This document shows, in pieces, positions 21,161-29,900 of a stretch of DNA of 40,427 bases (positions within the stretch are counted from its first letter, which is position 1; the number at the start of each line of letters is the position of its first letter). Below the pieces are notes generated by a model, which searched no databases, was not told the DNA's origin, and was given only the letters and a program-made list of their open reading frames with translations. This stretch comes from a virus: positions 1 to 40,427 of IMG/VR virus record IMGVR_UViG_3300009087_000001; one strand, 5' to 3'. Both the position numbers and the translations under genes were made by a program.

Positions 21161-22048
21161 ATGAAAACTGCTTTTAAGCAAAAAGACGGAAGCGTCAAGT
21201 GGGTTAATTATCAAGACTTGCCGAATATAAAAGGTGAGAGGAAAATTGAAGACCGCATAAAGTATTTTAATAAAAATGATTTTGGTGGGGCGAGTGTTTT
21301 AGACATAGGATGTTGGGGCGGGCAAATGATGTTGCAAGCCAAAGAATGGGGAGCAAAAAAAGTTTTTGGAGTAGAGATTGACAGGGATGCGATTAGGTTA
21401 GGCAGGGGGCTGGGATTAGATATCATAAGAGACGATATTGAAAATCCTATTTTTTGGAGGGAAATTGAAAATTTTGATGTTATTCTTTTATTGGCGATAT
21501 TGGGGAATATGCGGAATAAAGAAGCGGTATTATCAAGAGCTAGCCAAAAAGCAAAAATATTATATGTAGAGGGACACGGGAAACAGCATAAGTTTAGTGT
21601 AGCTGATTGGATTGATTTATTTTTAACCTATACTACATATAAAAATATTGAGTATTTAGGCGATATACAGGGCAGACCATTCTTTAGACTAACAAATACA
21701 CCATTTAACACAAAAAACCTCACAGAAGCGAATTTCAAGCGTCTGGCACTCATTGGAAAGCCTGGGGCGGGGAAGACATATACGCTTAAATACTTTAATC
21801 AGCCACCGAACAACGGATATAAAGTTTATTCGGATGTTGAAAAAATTGGGGGCGAGGAAAAAGTAATTGTTGATAGTCACGGGGCGTTAACATTGACTAA
21901 TTATGATTGTGTTATAAATATAATATCGGATAAAAGATTTAAGAGAATTGAGTTAAGGGCGGGGGCTAATTTAGATGATTTTGCTGATACGATTAGCCCG
22001 CTTTACAAAAAAGGATTTTATAATTTTTATACAATAAGAAATGACTAG
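21161..22048 (+). CDS. Methyltransferase fused to a P-loop NTPase/kinase-like domain
   Basis: Residues 40-175 form a class I S-adenosylmethionine methyltransferase: SVLDIGCWGGQMMLQAKEWG (motif I, 45-64), VFGVEIDRDAI (motif II), and FDVILLLAILGNM. Residues 193-295 start with RLALIGKPGAGKTYTLKYF, whose GKPGAGKT (199-206) is a Walker A loop, and resemble a small P-loop kinase or NTPase. I have not seen this fusion described. It stands next to glycosyltransferases and overlaps one by eight bases, so it probably belongs to a sugar or DNA modification route. The P-loop part is short, without a clear Walker B, so its activity is uncertain. Confidence 0.75.
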   Translation: MKTAFKQKDGSVKWVNYQDLPNIKGERKIEDRIKYFNKNDFGGASVLDIGCWGGQMMLQAKEWGAKKVFGVEIDRDAIRLGRGLGLDIIRDDIENPIFWREIENFDVILLLAILGNMRNKEAVLSRASQKAKILYVEGHGKQHKFSVADWIDLFLTYTTYKNIEYLGDIQGRPFFRLTNTPFNTKNLTEANFKRLALIGKPGAGKTYTLKYFNQPPNNGYKVYSDVEKIGGEEKVIVDSHGALTLTNYDCVINIISDKRFKRIELRAGANLDDFADTISPLYKKGFYNFYTIRND

Positions 22049-23369
22049 AGATTTAATTTCCGTTATTGTGCCGAACAGAAGCGGGGAAAAAAATGAAAGT
22101 TTGACGAGTATTAAAAATCAGACTTATAAAAAGATTGAGATTATTGAAGCAGTGGATAAGAACAATAAGGGGGCTGCTTTTACAAGGAATCAAGGATTAA
22201 AAAAAGCCAAAGGGGAGTATATATTTTTTTGTGATAACGATATTGAATTAGCTCCGGATTGTTTGGAAAATCTTTATAACACTTTAAAAGATAATCCGCA
22301 GGCGGATTGGGCTTTTGGGAAATTTAGCATTGATGGGGTTATTTTTAACGAGGGAAAAGGGGAAGTGCCTAAAAGGGATTTTACGCAGGAGTTTATTGAT
22401 TATTTTTGCGGAATTAGCACGATGTCTTTAGTGCGAGCTAAGTGTAATCCAAAAATGGATATTAAGATGAGAAGATTTGACGATTGGGACTTGTGGATAA
22501 CTTTAACACGAAAGGGATATAAGCCAGCATTCTGCAATCAAATGTTATTTACAACTAAGAATAGACCGAATGGAATTTCAATGCAGAATGATACAGAATT
22601 GTGGAAAAAAAGATTATATAAAAAGCATGCTAAAAAAATTGCCGATATTATTATTCCGCACCACGATCAGCACAGAATATTGGCTAGCTGTTTAAGCACT
22701 ATTGATAATTCAATATTTAATATAATTATAGTTAGTGGCGGGACATTTGCGGTAAATTGTAATAAGGGGGCGAGATTAGCCGAAACGGATAATCTTATTT
22801 TCTTAAATGATGATACCGAGCCAGACAACGAAATTTTAATTAAAATGGTTGAGAACGAAAATGATATTACTGGGATAGCCCAATATAGTATGGGGCATAG
22901 GCGAGTATTTTATGGGATAGGATTTAAAGATAATTTTTATAAAAGATTTTTAGCGGAAGATCCGAATGATGTTTGTGTGCCGAGTGGATTTTGTTTTAAA
23001 GCTAAAAATAAAGTGTGGAAAAAATTAAAAGGCTTTGATGAAATATTTAAAAACGGGGCGGAAGACATTGATTTATTTTTAAGAGCCAAAGAAAAAAAAT
23101 GTTCAATCGGATATTTAACAGAACATATCAATCACCATATTTCAAGATCCGAGGGGCGATTTGACTTCGCTGATGAGAATGATAAAATACTGGAAAACCG
23201 ATGGGCGGAAAAACTTTTTACAAAAAAGGAAATTAAGCGAAAGGAAAAAATTGACGGGAGTATTGTAAAAAATAATTTTCTTTTTCGTGGAAAAAAATAT
23301 GAAAAAGGAGATTTTATAAATTTTGACGGGGATACAATGGAGCAGATAAGAATGATTGGATGTGTTTAA
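22041..23369 (+). CDS. Glycosyltransferase with two GT-A (GT2-like) domains
   Basis: Domain one (residues 1-200): ISVIVPNRSGEKNESLTSIK, AAFTRNQGLKKAKGEYIFFC, and a DND metal site in FFCDNDIEL. Domain two (210-420): DIIIPHHDQHRILASCLS, LIFLNDDTEPDNEIL with a DD site, and GAEDIDLFLRAKEKK. Both halves have the donor-binding features of GT2 enzymes, so the protein could add two sugars in sequence. A short tail with EKGDFINFDGDTMEQIRMIG resembles a capping motif found at the end of phage head proteins. It is coupled to the methyltransferase/P-loop gene. The acceptor is unknown. Confidence 0.82.
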   Translation: MTRDLISVIVPNRSGEKNESLTSIKNQTYKKIEIIEAVDKNNKGAAFTRNQGLKKAKGEYIFFCDNDIELAPDCLENLYNTLKDNPQADWAFGKFSIDGVIFNEGKGEVPKRDFTQEFIDYFCGISTMSLVRAKCNPKMDIKMRRFDDWDLWITLTRKGYKPAFCNQMLFTTKNRPNGISMQNDTELWKKRLYKKHAKKIADIIIPHHDQHRILASCLSTIDNSIFNIIIVSGGTFAVNCNKGARLAETDNLIFLNDDTEPDNEILIKMVENENDITGIAQYSMGHRRVFYGIGFKDNFYKRFLAEDPNDVCVPSGFCFKAKNKVWKKLKGFDEIFKNGAEDIDLFLRAKEKKCSIGYLTEHINHHISRSEGRFDFADENDKILENRWAEKLFTKKEIKRKEKIDGSIVKNNFLFRGKKYEKGDFINFDGDTMEQIRMIGCV

Positions 23370-23386
23370 TAATTAAATTAAAAAAT

Positions 23387-23605
23387 ATGAAAGCAAAATG
23401 TATTGCACAATTTAAAAAAAATGATAAAATAATAAAAGAGGATGAAATAATAGAATTATCAAAGGATGAATTTGAGAAAATGGAAAAGGCGGGTTGTGTA
23501 GAAAAAATAAAGGGGAGTTTCAAAACAACCGATATAGAAGAAACGCCATTAAATAGACAAATGAAACCAAAAAGAAAAAGGAGGTATATTGCAAATAGAA
23601 AATAA
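23387..23605 (+). CDS. Small phage protein, 72 aa
   Basis: MKAKCIAQFKKNDKIIKEDE is followed by IELSKDEFEKMEKAGCVEKI, a pattern of small proteins often found between capsid and connector genes in siphoviruses, with a strand-turn-helix core and a basic tail. Function unknown; perhaps virion-associated. I chose the ATG at 23387 with its AAATTAAAAAATATG leader. In the tail of the gene a GGAGG lies in KRRR codons without a start behind it. Confidence 0.6.
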   Translation: MKAKCIAQFKKNDKIIKEDEIIELSKDEFEKMEKAGCVEKIKGSFKTTDIEETPLNRQMKPKRKRRYIANRK

Positions 23606-23668
23606 TTATTATTTGGTCGGACATTTGCAAAAAAAAGATTTTATTCTAATAATTTTTTTAAAAAAAAT

Positions 23669-24091
23669 ATGGCAGTATATAATAGTTTTAAAGCAGGGGT
23701 TATGAATGGTTCCATAGATTTGGACACGGATGATATAAATGTGTCTCTCCATACTTCTTCTTATACGCCCGATATTGACACAGATGAATTTTACAGCGAC
23801 ATAACAGCTAGTGAAGTTACCTCAGAAAACGGATACACCACCAAAGGACAGTCTTTAGCCAGCAAAACCGTTTCAACTGACACAACCGACGATGAAGGAG
23901 TTTTTGACGCTGCTGATGTTACTTGGTCATCTTCTACGATTACAGCCAGATATGCAGTTATCTGGAAAAATACAGGAACGAATACTACTTCCCCGTTAAT
24001 CGCTTATGTGGATTTTGCGGCTGACAAGACTTCCGATAACGGAGATTTTTCTGTTCAGTGGTCTAGCGAGGGTATTTTAAATTGTAATTAA
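23669..24091 (+). CDS. Probable virion (decoration-type) protein, 140 aa
   Basis: The protein is acidic, threonine- and serine-rich, and all-beta, with VSLHTSSYTPDIDTDEFYSD, then DEGVFDAADVTWSSSTITAR and a final DFSVQWSSEGIL. I know this pattern from small structural proteins of many siphoviruses encoded near the head genes. It could decorate the capsid or be part of a fibre. The A-rich leader TTTTTTTAAAAAAAATATG precedes it. Confidence 0.7.
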   Translation: MAVYNSFKAGVMNGSIDLDTDDINVSLHTSSYTPDIDTDEFYSDITASEVTSENGYTTKGQSLASKTVSTDTTDDEGVFDAADVTWSSSTITARYAVIWKNTGTNTTSPLIAYVDFAADKTSDNGDFSVQWSSEGILNCN

Positions 24092-24097
24092 ATTTTA

Positions 24098-25237
24098 ATG
24101 AAAATCCCGAGTGTTACTATTGGGACACCGCATAATCGCGACTTAACTCCCGAATATACAATGTCTCTTATCAATCTTTTAAGAGAGACAATAGGAAAAA
24201 TAAATATCAAGATTAAAATGTATCAATCTTGTCTTGTGAATGTTGGCAGAAATGTCATCGCCAATAATTTACAAACCGACTACCTATTATTTATTGACTC
24301 GGACATTACATTTCCTACGTGGGGACTTGAACGTTTAATTTCACACAACAAGGACATAGTGGGCGGGATGTATCACAAAAAACTCCCTCCTCACTTGCCC
24401 CTTGTCTATAAGTTTAAGAATTGGAAACATACCCCGATTGCTAATCCCCCCGCAAAGCTTTTTGAGTGCGACGCAATCGGGACAGGATTTTTACTCATTA
24501 AAAGAAAAGTTTTGGAAGCTCTTTACAATCCTAAATTTGCCCGTAAAAATGGCTATCCTTTTAATTTTATCCAAAAGCCAGACGGAAACGATATAGGCGA
24601 GGATTTAGCTTTCTGTATACGAGCAAAAAAGAAAGGATTTAAGGTTTGGTGCGATCCGACCATTCCTTTAGAGCATATAGGCGATACTGGCTACTCCGCC
24701 CAAACGCAATCAGATTATCTTCAAAAACAAATTAAATTTACTTATGATAACAAGATAGAAGGCTGGATGAGTAAGGAGGAACTTAATTGGCTTTATAAAA
24801 TAGCGAGTGGGGTGGAGAGTATTGTAGAAGTGGGAAGTTGGAAAGGAAAAAGCACTCACGCTCTATTGTCTGCTTGCAAAGGAACAGTTTACGCCGTTGA
24901 TCATTTCAAAGGAAGTCCTGGGGAAGTTGCCCATAAGGGAGTAAAAAATATTTATAAAGATTTTATTAAAAATGTCGGACATTTTAAAAACTTAAAAGTA
25001 ATCAAGTCCGATTCTATAAAGGCGGCTAAGAAGTTTAAAGGAAAAGTGGATTTTGTTTTTATAGACGGAGCCCACGACTACGAGTCAGTTAAAAACGATA
25101 TAAAGGCTTGGCTACCTAAAGCGAGGCTCATAATTGCAGGACACGATTTTCAATGGGCTGGCGTTCAAAAAGCCGTAACTGAAAAATTTGGATTTGTCCA
25201 CCGACAAGACACAATTTGGTATAGAAAATTGAAATAA
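24098..25237 (+). CDS. Glycosyltransferase fused to a class I methyltransferase
   Basis: Residues 1-205 are a GT-A domain: SVTIGTPHNRDLTPEY, NVGRNVIANNLQTDYLLFID with the DSD metal site just after, an AIGTGFLLIKRKVLEAL donor loop, and GNDIGEDLAFCIRAKKKGFK. Residues 225-379 are a methyltransferase of the Methyltransf_24 type: SIVEVGSWKGKSTHALLSAC, GTVYAVDHFKGS, and VDFVFIDGAHDYESV. The protein may add a sugar and then methylate it, or act on a host polysaccharide or a virion glycan. It starts seven bases behind the decoration-type gene, suggesting that the virion is the substrate; this is inference. Confidence 0.82.
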   Translation: MKIPSVTIGTPHNRDLTPEYTMSLINLLRETIGKINIKIKMYQSCLVNVGRNVIANNLQTDYLLFIDSDITFPTWGLERLISHNKDIVGGMYHKKLPPHLPLVYKFKNWKHTPIANPPAKLFECDAIGTGFLLIKRKVLEALYNPKFARKNGYPFNFIQKPDGNDIGEDLAFCIRAKKKGFKVWCDPTIPLEHIGDTGYSAQTQSDYLQKQIKFTYDNKIEGWMSKEELNWLYKIASGVESIVEVGSWKGKSTHALLSACKGTVYAVDHFKGSPGEVAHKGVKNIYKDFIKNVGHFKNLKVIKSDSIKAAKKFKGKVDFVFIDGAHDYESVKNDIKAWLPKARLIIAGHDFQWAGVQKAVTEKFGFVHRQDTIWYRKLK

Positions 25238-25247
25238 TTTAAAAAAT

Positions 25248-26429
25248 ATGGCAGATAAAAAAATAACAGATTTAACTGAGTTAGAAGAAGCTTCAGCGGC
25301 TGGAGATTTGTTTGAATTAGTAGATATTTCTGATACTACTATGGCAGCAACTGGCACGAATAAGAAAATAACTACCACTAATTTATTAAGCGGATATGCT
25401 TTGCTGGCTGGACGATCAGGAGGGCAGACTCTAAAAGGTGGTTCAGCTATAACCGACATTTTGAAACTTCAAGGAACATCTGGAAACGGAACTTTAACTT
25501 CTCCGGCTATTCAGGCTTTGGTTGGAAATAATGGAGCAACTACGGCTTTGACTGTTTTAAATAACGGCAACGTCGGCATCGGGACGACGAGTCCTTCTGC
25601 AAAACTGGATGTTGTTGGCAACATTTTATCAACCACTACTTCAACTTCCAGTTTAATTAATGTTTCTTCTAAACTTATCGGCAATACTATTGCAGATGCA
25701 ACTAATTATTTTAGAGCTGGGATGTTTCAAGCTTATGGAACAAATGGTGGTTTCACGAATAGCGGTTATTTGAAAGCGTTTGAGGCAGAGGCGTTGATAC
25801 GAGATGCTGGAACAACTAATAGTGTTATTGGCGCAACTTTTTCTGTTGGAAATTATGCTACAGGAGGAACAGACCCATTAGCGACAATCAACTCTTTGTA
25901 TGGTGCTCATTATGCTCTTTATAATCAACCTCTTTCAACCATAGGGACTGTCTATGGAAATCAAATTTCTTTGCCTAGTGCAGGAACGATAACTGGGGAA
26001 ATGTTTGGTCTTAATGTAGCAGCAAATTCTTTAGCTTCTGGGACAAGTAAGTATGGTGTCTATATCGGAGCAATGAGTGGAGCAACGAACAATTATGGAA
26101 TTTACTCAAATGGGGGAACAAATTATTTTGCAGGCAACGTCGGCATAGGGACGACGAGTCCGACGGCTAAATTGACGATTGCGGCGGGAACGGCGTCAGC
26201 TAGCACCGCCCCGATTAAATTAACCACTGGCGTAGTAAATACGACACCAGAAGCGGGAGCGGTGGAATACAATAATACTTTCCATTTAACTAATTCAGAT
26301 GCAACCAGAAGACATATTGCAACTGCTCCCAATACAACCAAAGTTACCGCTGGAGCTCCCTACACAAATGACGGATATGTAGTTATAAATATCGGCGGAA
26401 CAGATTTTAAAGTGATGACGACAGCATAA
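25248..26429 (+). CDS. Fibre-like protein with GIGTTSP motifs
   Basis: The N-terminus (MADKKITDLTELEEASAAGD, then LFELVDISDTTMA) is a common particle-anchoring segment of phage fibres. NNGNVGIGTTSPSAKLDV near residue 105 and NVGIGTTSPTAKL near residue 300 mark beta-helical turns, and the DNA encoding them is also nearly the same, suggesting recombination. The central part is a repetitive glycine- and threonine-rich shaft, with a final SDATRRHIAT and a short beta end. It probably forms a trimeric appendage that touches the host. Its place between capsid and connector genes is unusual. Confidence 0.7.
   Translation: MADKKITDLTELEEASAAGDLFELVDISDTTMAATGTNKKITTTNLLSGYALLAGRSGGQTLKGGSAITDILKLQGTSGNGTLTSPAIQALVGNNGATTALTVLNNGNVGIGTTSPSAKLDVVGNILSTTTSTSSLINVSSKLIGNTIADATNYFRAGMFQAYGTNGGFTNSGYLKAFEAEALIRDAGTTNSVIGATFSVGNYATGGTDPLATINSLYGAHYALYNQPLSTIGTVYGNQISLPSAGTITGEMFGLNVAANSLASGTSKYGVYIGAMSGATNNYGIYSNGGTNYFAGNVGIGTTSPTAKLTIAAGTASASTAPIKLTTGVVNTTPEAGAVEYNNTFHLTNSDATRRHIATAPNTTKVTAGAPYTNDGYVVINIGGTDFKVMTTA
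25566..25600 (+). repeat. GIGTTSP-coding repeat, copy 1
   Basis: The DNA for NVGIGTTSP here (AACGTCGGCATCGGGACGAC and following) is repeated with one or two changes at 26137-26164. It is more GC-rich than its surroundings, a sign of recent transfer or exchange between fibre genes. Confidence 0.6.
26137..26164 (+). repeat. GIGTTSP-coding repeat, copy 2
   Basis: Second copy (GGCAACGTCGGCATAGGGAC and following) of the fibre repeat at about 25566. The GC-rich block continues for about 60 bases and then returns to the local composition. Confidence 0.6.
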
Positions 26430-26447
26430 TTAACTAATTTAAAAAAT

Positions 26448-26708
26448 ATGGAATACGAGAAAATAAGCGAAGTTGAATTGCAAGCGACAAAGCCAGTAGA
26501 AGTGAAAGAAGAAGTCAGCACTTATAAATACGATTTCTTGAAACAGCAGGAGCTAGACATTCTAAAGCAGAAAAATGACTTCGTAGAAGCCAGAAACAAA
26601 GAGCTGGTAGAAGTTAGGGCTTTGATTGCAAAATGTGAAGAGTTAGGAGTAAAAAGCGAGTTGGAAGTTGAATTAGCAAAAGAAATAGCTGAAGAAGAAA
26701 TAAAATAA
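26448..26708 (+). CDS. Coiled-coil protein, 86 aa
   Basis: Acidic and helical: YDFLKQQELDILKQKNDFVE and ALIAKCEELGVKSELEVELA form a long coiled coil. It lies between the fibre and the repeat protein and may serve as a fibre chaperone or linker. The leader AATTTAAAAAATATG is the standard one here. Unknown function. Confidence 0.6.
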   Translation: MEYEKISEVELQATKPVEVKEEVSTYKYDFLKQQELDILKQKNDFVEARNKELVEVRALIAKCEELGVKSELEVELAKEIAEEEIK

Positions 26709-26709
26709 T

Positions 26710-26844
26710 ATGAAGCAGAAAATAGAAGATATTAAAAACTATATTCTTAACAGTATTTTACCTAGCAGGGACGCTCAAGAAATAGTTAAAACACTAAACG
26801 AAATTTTAGAAAAATTAGAAAAAAATAAGAAAACAGATAAATAA
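26710..26844 (+). CDS. Tiny helical protein, 44 aa
   Basis: MKQKIEDIKNYILNSILPSR and a NEILEKLEKNKK end form two helices. The start AATAATATG lies directly behind the preceding stop. Unknown function; possibly a partner of the coiled-coil protein before it. Confidence 0.5.
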   Translation: MKQKIEDIKNYILNSILPSRDAQEIVKTLNEILEKLEKNKKTDK

Positions 26845-26951
26845 TTTTAAATAGGCTCAAGCTCTTTTAAAAACGCTCTTTAAAAAGCAGGGCTGAAAGC
26901 CCGAAAATAAATGGCAATACGGAATAATACAAATAGAAAGGAAATAATCTA
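26845..26951 (+). promoter_or_regulatory. Spacer with small hairpin
   Basis: No gene. GGGCT and AGCCC can pair around GAA, and an AAACGCTCTTTAAAAAGC stretch resembles the repeated motif of the 4905-5022 spacer. The end has AAAGGAA before the start of the repeat protein, one of the few Shine-Dalgarno-like sites in the structural region. Confidence 0.35.
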
Positions 26952-29900
26952 ATGGCAAGATTATGGAGCTGTGGCTTTGAATTACAATCAGCAACTTCTG
27001 GCGTTGAGTGGGATACTAGCACTGGGGGCGTTTCTATTGATACCACTACTAAAAGAAGCGGGGCTGCTTCTTTTAGATGTAATCCGACTGCGGCAACTAA
27101 ATATATAACCCACCAATTTACAATTGATGGGACAAAAAATTTATACTTTAGATTTTATTTGAGAATAGCGACTTCCACCAATGCACTAGATACTATTTTT
27201 GTTGTGAAAGACGGTTGGTATCCTACTAATATGATTGGCATTCGGTTAAATTCTGATAGAACATTAGAGTTGTGGGATGAATACTGGCCTGTGCAGATAG
27301 GCTCTGATAGCTCTGCTTTAGATACAGATACTTGGTATAGGATAGAAGTTTCATATACTTACGCTACTAATTCAGTTATAGCATATATTGATGGCGTTAG
27401 TTTTGCTACGGGTGCTTTAATGGTTGAGATGATGGCTACTACAGAGGGAGCTTTTTTAATGCTCGGTGCTACTACTACTACTACGGCAGATTTATATTTT
27501 GATGATATTGCGATAAATGATGATATAGGAACTTCTCAAATAGGACTTCCTGGCGAGGGTTCAATCGTCCATATGCACCCTAATGCTGCAGGAGATGCGT
27601 CAGCAACGACTGGAACTTATGCCGATGTTGACGAAGTTTCTCCCGATGACGCTACTTCTTATATTGAGCAGGACTCTATCGCTGAAGTTGATTATAATTT
27701 TGAGACTTCGGCTAGTGCTGGGATAGGTTCAGGCAATACCATAACTCTTGTTTCAATAGGAACACGCCAGCACCCAGAAACGGCGGCAGCGGCTGGCTGG
27801 AGAGGATTGATTATGAGTCAGTCAGGAGGAACGACTGCTTATGGGGATGCTAAAACTCACAACGATACGACTTGGAGAACTAACGGCGATGTTTTACCTC
27901 AGGTTTACTCATTGACTTCTTATACCGACCCGCAGGGAGGTGGAGCGTGGACAACCGCACTTTTGGACACTATGCAAGCTGGAATAGATGTAACTGACGC
28001 CACGCCTAATTTATTTATATCTACCATTTGGGCGTTAGTGGAATATGCACCGCAAGAGCCTTCCGTTACTATTAACGCTTCTATCCAGTCAGTCACTTTT
28101 TCCCAGCCAACTGCGACAATTATAGCTATTGATAAAGACGCTGTTATCACAGCTTCAATTCAATCTGTTACTTTCTCCCAGCCAACCGCAACGATTGTAG
28201 TTCCTACAAATTTTCCGACAGTGGAGGCTACAAATTACAGCCATGAAGCGACAGCTGTAACTAGCCACGATGTCAGCTTGCCTTCAGGTATTCAAGCGGG
28301 CGATTTATTGCTAGTAGTTTTTGGAAGTTATGTGGTTACGGCTATAACTACACCTAGCGGTTGGAGTAAAATCGGGGATACAGACGCTTATAGCACCTAT
28401 ATTCAAATGGCTCAGTTTTACAAGATTGCGGACGGAGAGGAAGGTGCGACAGTGGCGATTACAACTGCGGGAAGCACTAAATCTTCTGCGGTAGCTTATC
28501 GGATAACTGGTTTTGATAGTGCGACAGCTCCAGAAAAAGGAACAGCGGCGACTTCTGTAAATACCACGCCTAATCCGCCAAGCGTTTCTCCTACTTGGGG
28601 TTCAGACGACAACTTATTTATAGCGGTTGAAACAAACAGGATAAATTCGGCGGTAACCGCTTATCCGACAAATTATTCAGACAATCAAGTTAATGCGGTT
28701 AATAGCTCTAGCACGACAAGCTCCAGCACGGGTATTTGTTCAAGAGAATATGCGGCAAGTAGCGATGACCCTGGAACATTTACGATTGCTGCAAGCCGTT
28801 ATGCTGTTGCGAATACTATTGTTATTAAGCCGTCCAGCGGAGCTACGTCAATACAAGTCTCCGCTTCTATTCAAGAGGCTACTTATTCCCAGCCGACAGC
28901 CACGATCACCGCCAAGAGAAGCACTTCAATTTCAGCTTCAATCCAAGCCTTTACTTCCAACTTGATTTCCGCAACTGTTTCCGCTGTCAGGAATGTCGCT
29001 TTAACCGCAGGCATTTTGACTGTTACTTTTACAGGGCTAGCTCCCGAGGTTACAGCAGAGACTTCAGTTCAAAATACGCCCGATGTTTTCTCTGCACAAT
29101 TTAGCCAGCCCGAAACTTCTATTTCAGCCATTAGAAATATTTCTGTTTCTCCGACTATACTGGAAGCGACATTTAATTTAATCGCTCCCGATGTTTCAGG
29201 CACTATTGGGACAGTTAATATTACTGTTGAGCCGAATGTAGAGGAAAGCACTTTTTCAAACATTTCTCCGATAATTAAGTTAGGGGCAGGAGCAACCGCC
29301 AGCTTGCAATCCGTTGAGTTTTCAGTTTTAAGCCCGACAATTTCAGTTGCAAAAAATATCTTAATTTCCCCAGCCAATGAGAGACTTTTGGAAGAATGGT
29401 CGGCAAGATTATTAGAAGATGAAGGTAATCGTATTTTGGAATCAACAATAGCTTATGGGATACTTGTATTCAACCAACCAGAAACTTCTATTTTAGTTGT
29501 TAGAAATACTTCCGTTTCTCCCTCCACTCAAGCATTTACATTTTCTATATTACAGCCGTCATTATCTTATAATAATAATGAAGTAGTTGCGTTAAGCGTT
29601 CAATCTGTTATATTTAATTTAGTTACGCCGACTATTTCCAGCGTTAGGAATACCGTTCAAGATGTTGCGGTTCAGCCCATTCAAATAACCCTATCGGATG
29701 TTACAATAAATGCGGTTAGGAATGTAGTTATATCGCCAGAAGCCCAAACAGTTTTATTTAGTAATCCCACTCCTTCATTGCAATATCAGGATAACGAACA
29801 AGTTGCTTGTTCATTTCAAGCGTTAAATTTAAGTCAGCCCGTAGCGACAATTTCAGTCATTCGGAATTTAACTTATTTAGCCGAAACTCAGACAGCCGAA

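Noticed and set aside
24402-24596. Internal plus-strand frame in the glycosyltransferase/methyltransferase gene
   Set aside because: It is out of frame with clear conserved motifs of the larger gene and has no leader.
28693-28965. Plus-strand frame of 90 codons inside the large repeat protein
   Set aside because: Out-of-frame shadow of the repeats; leucine- and arginine-rich without start signals.
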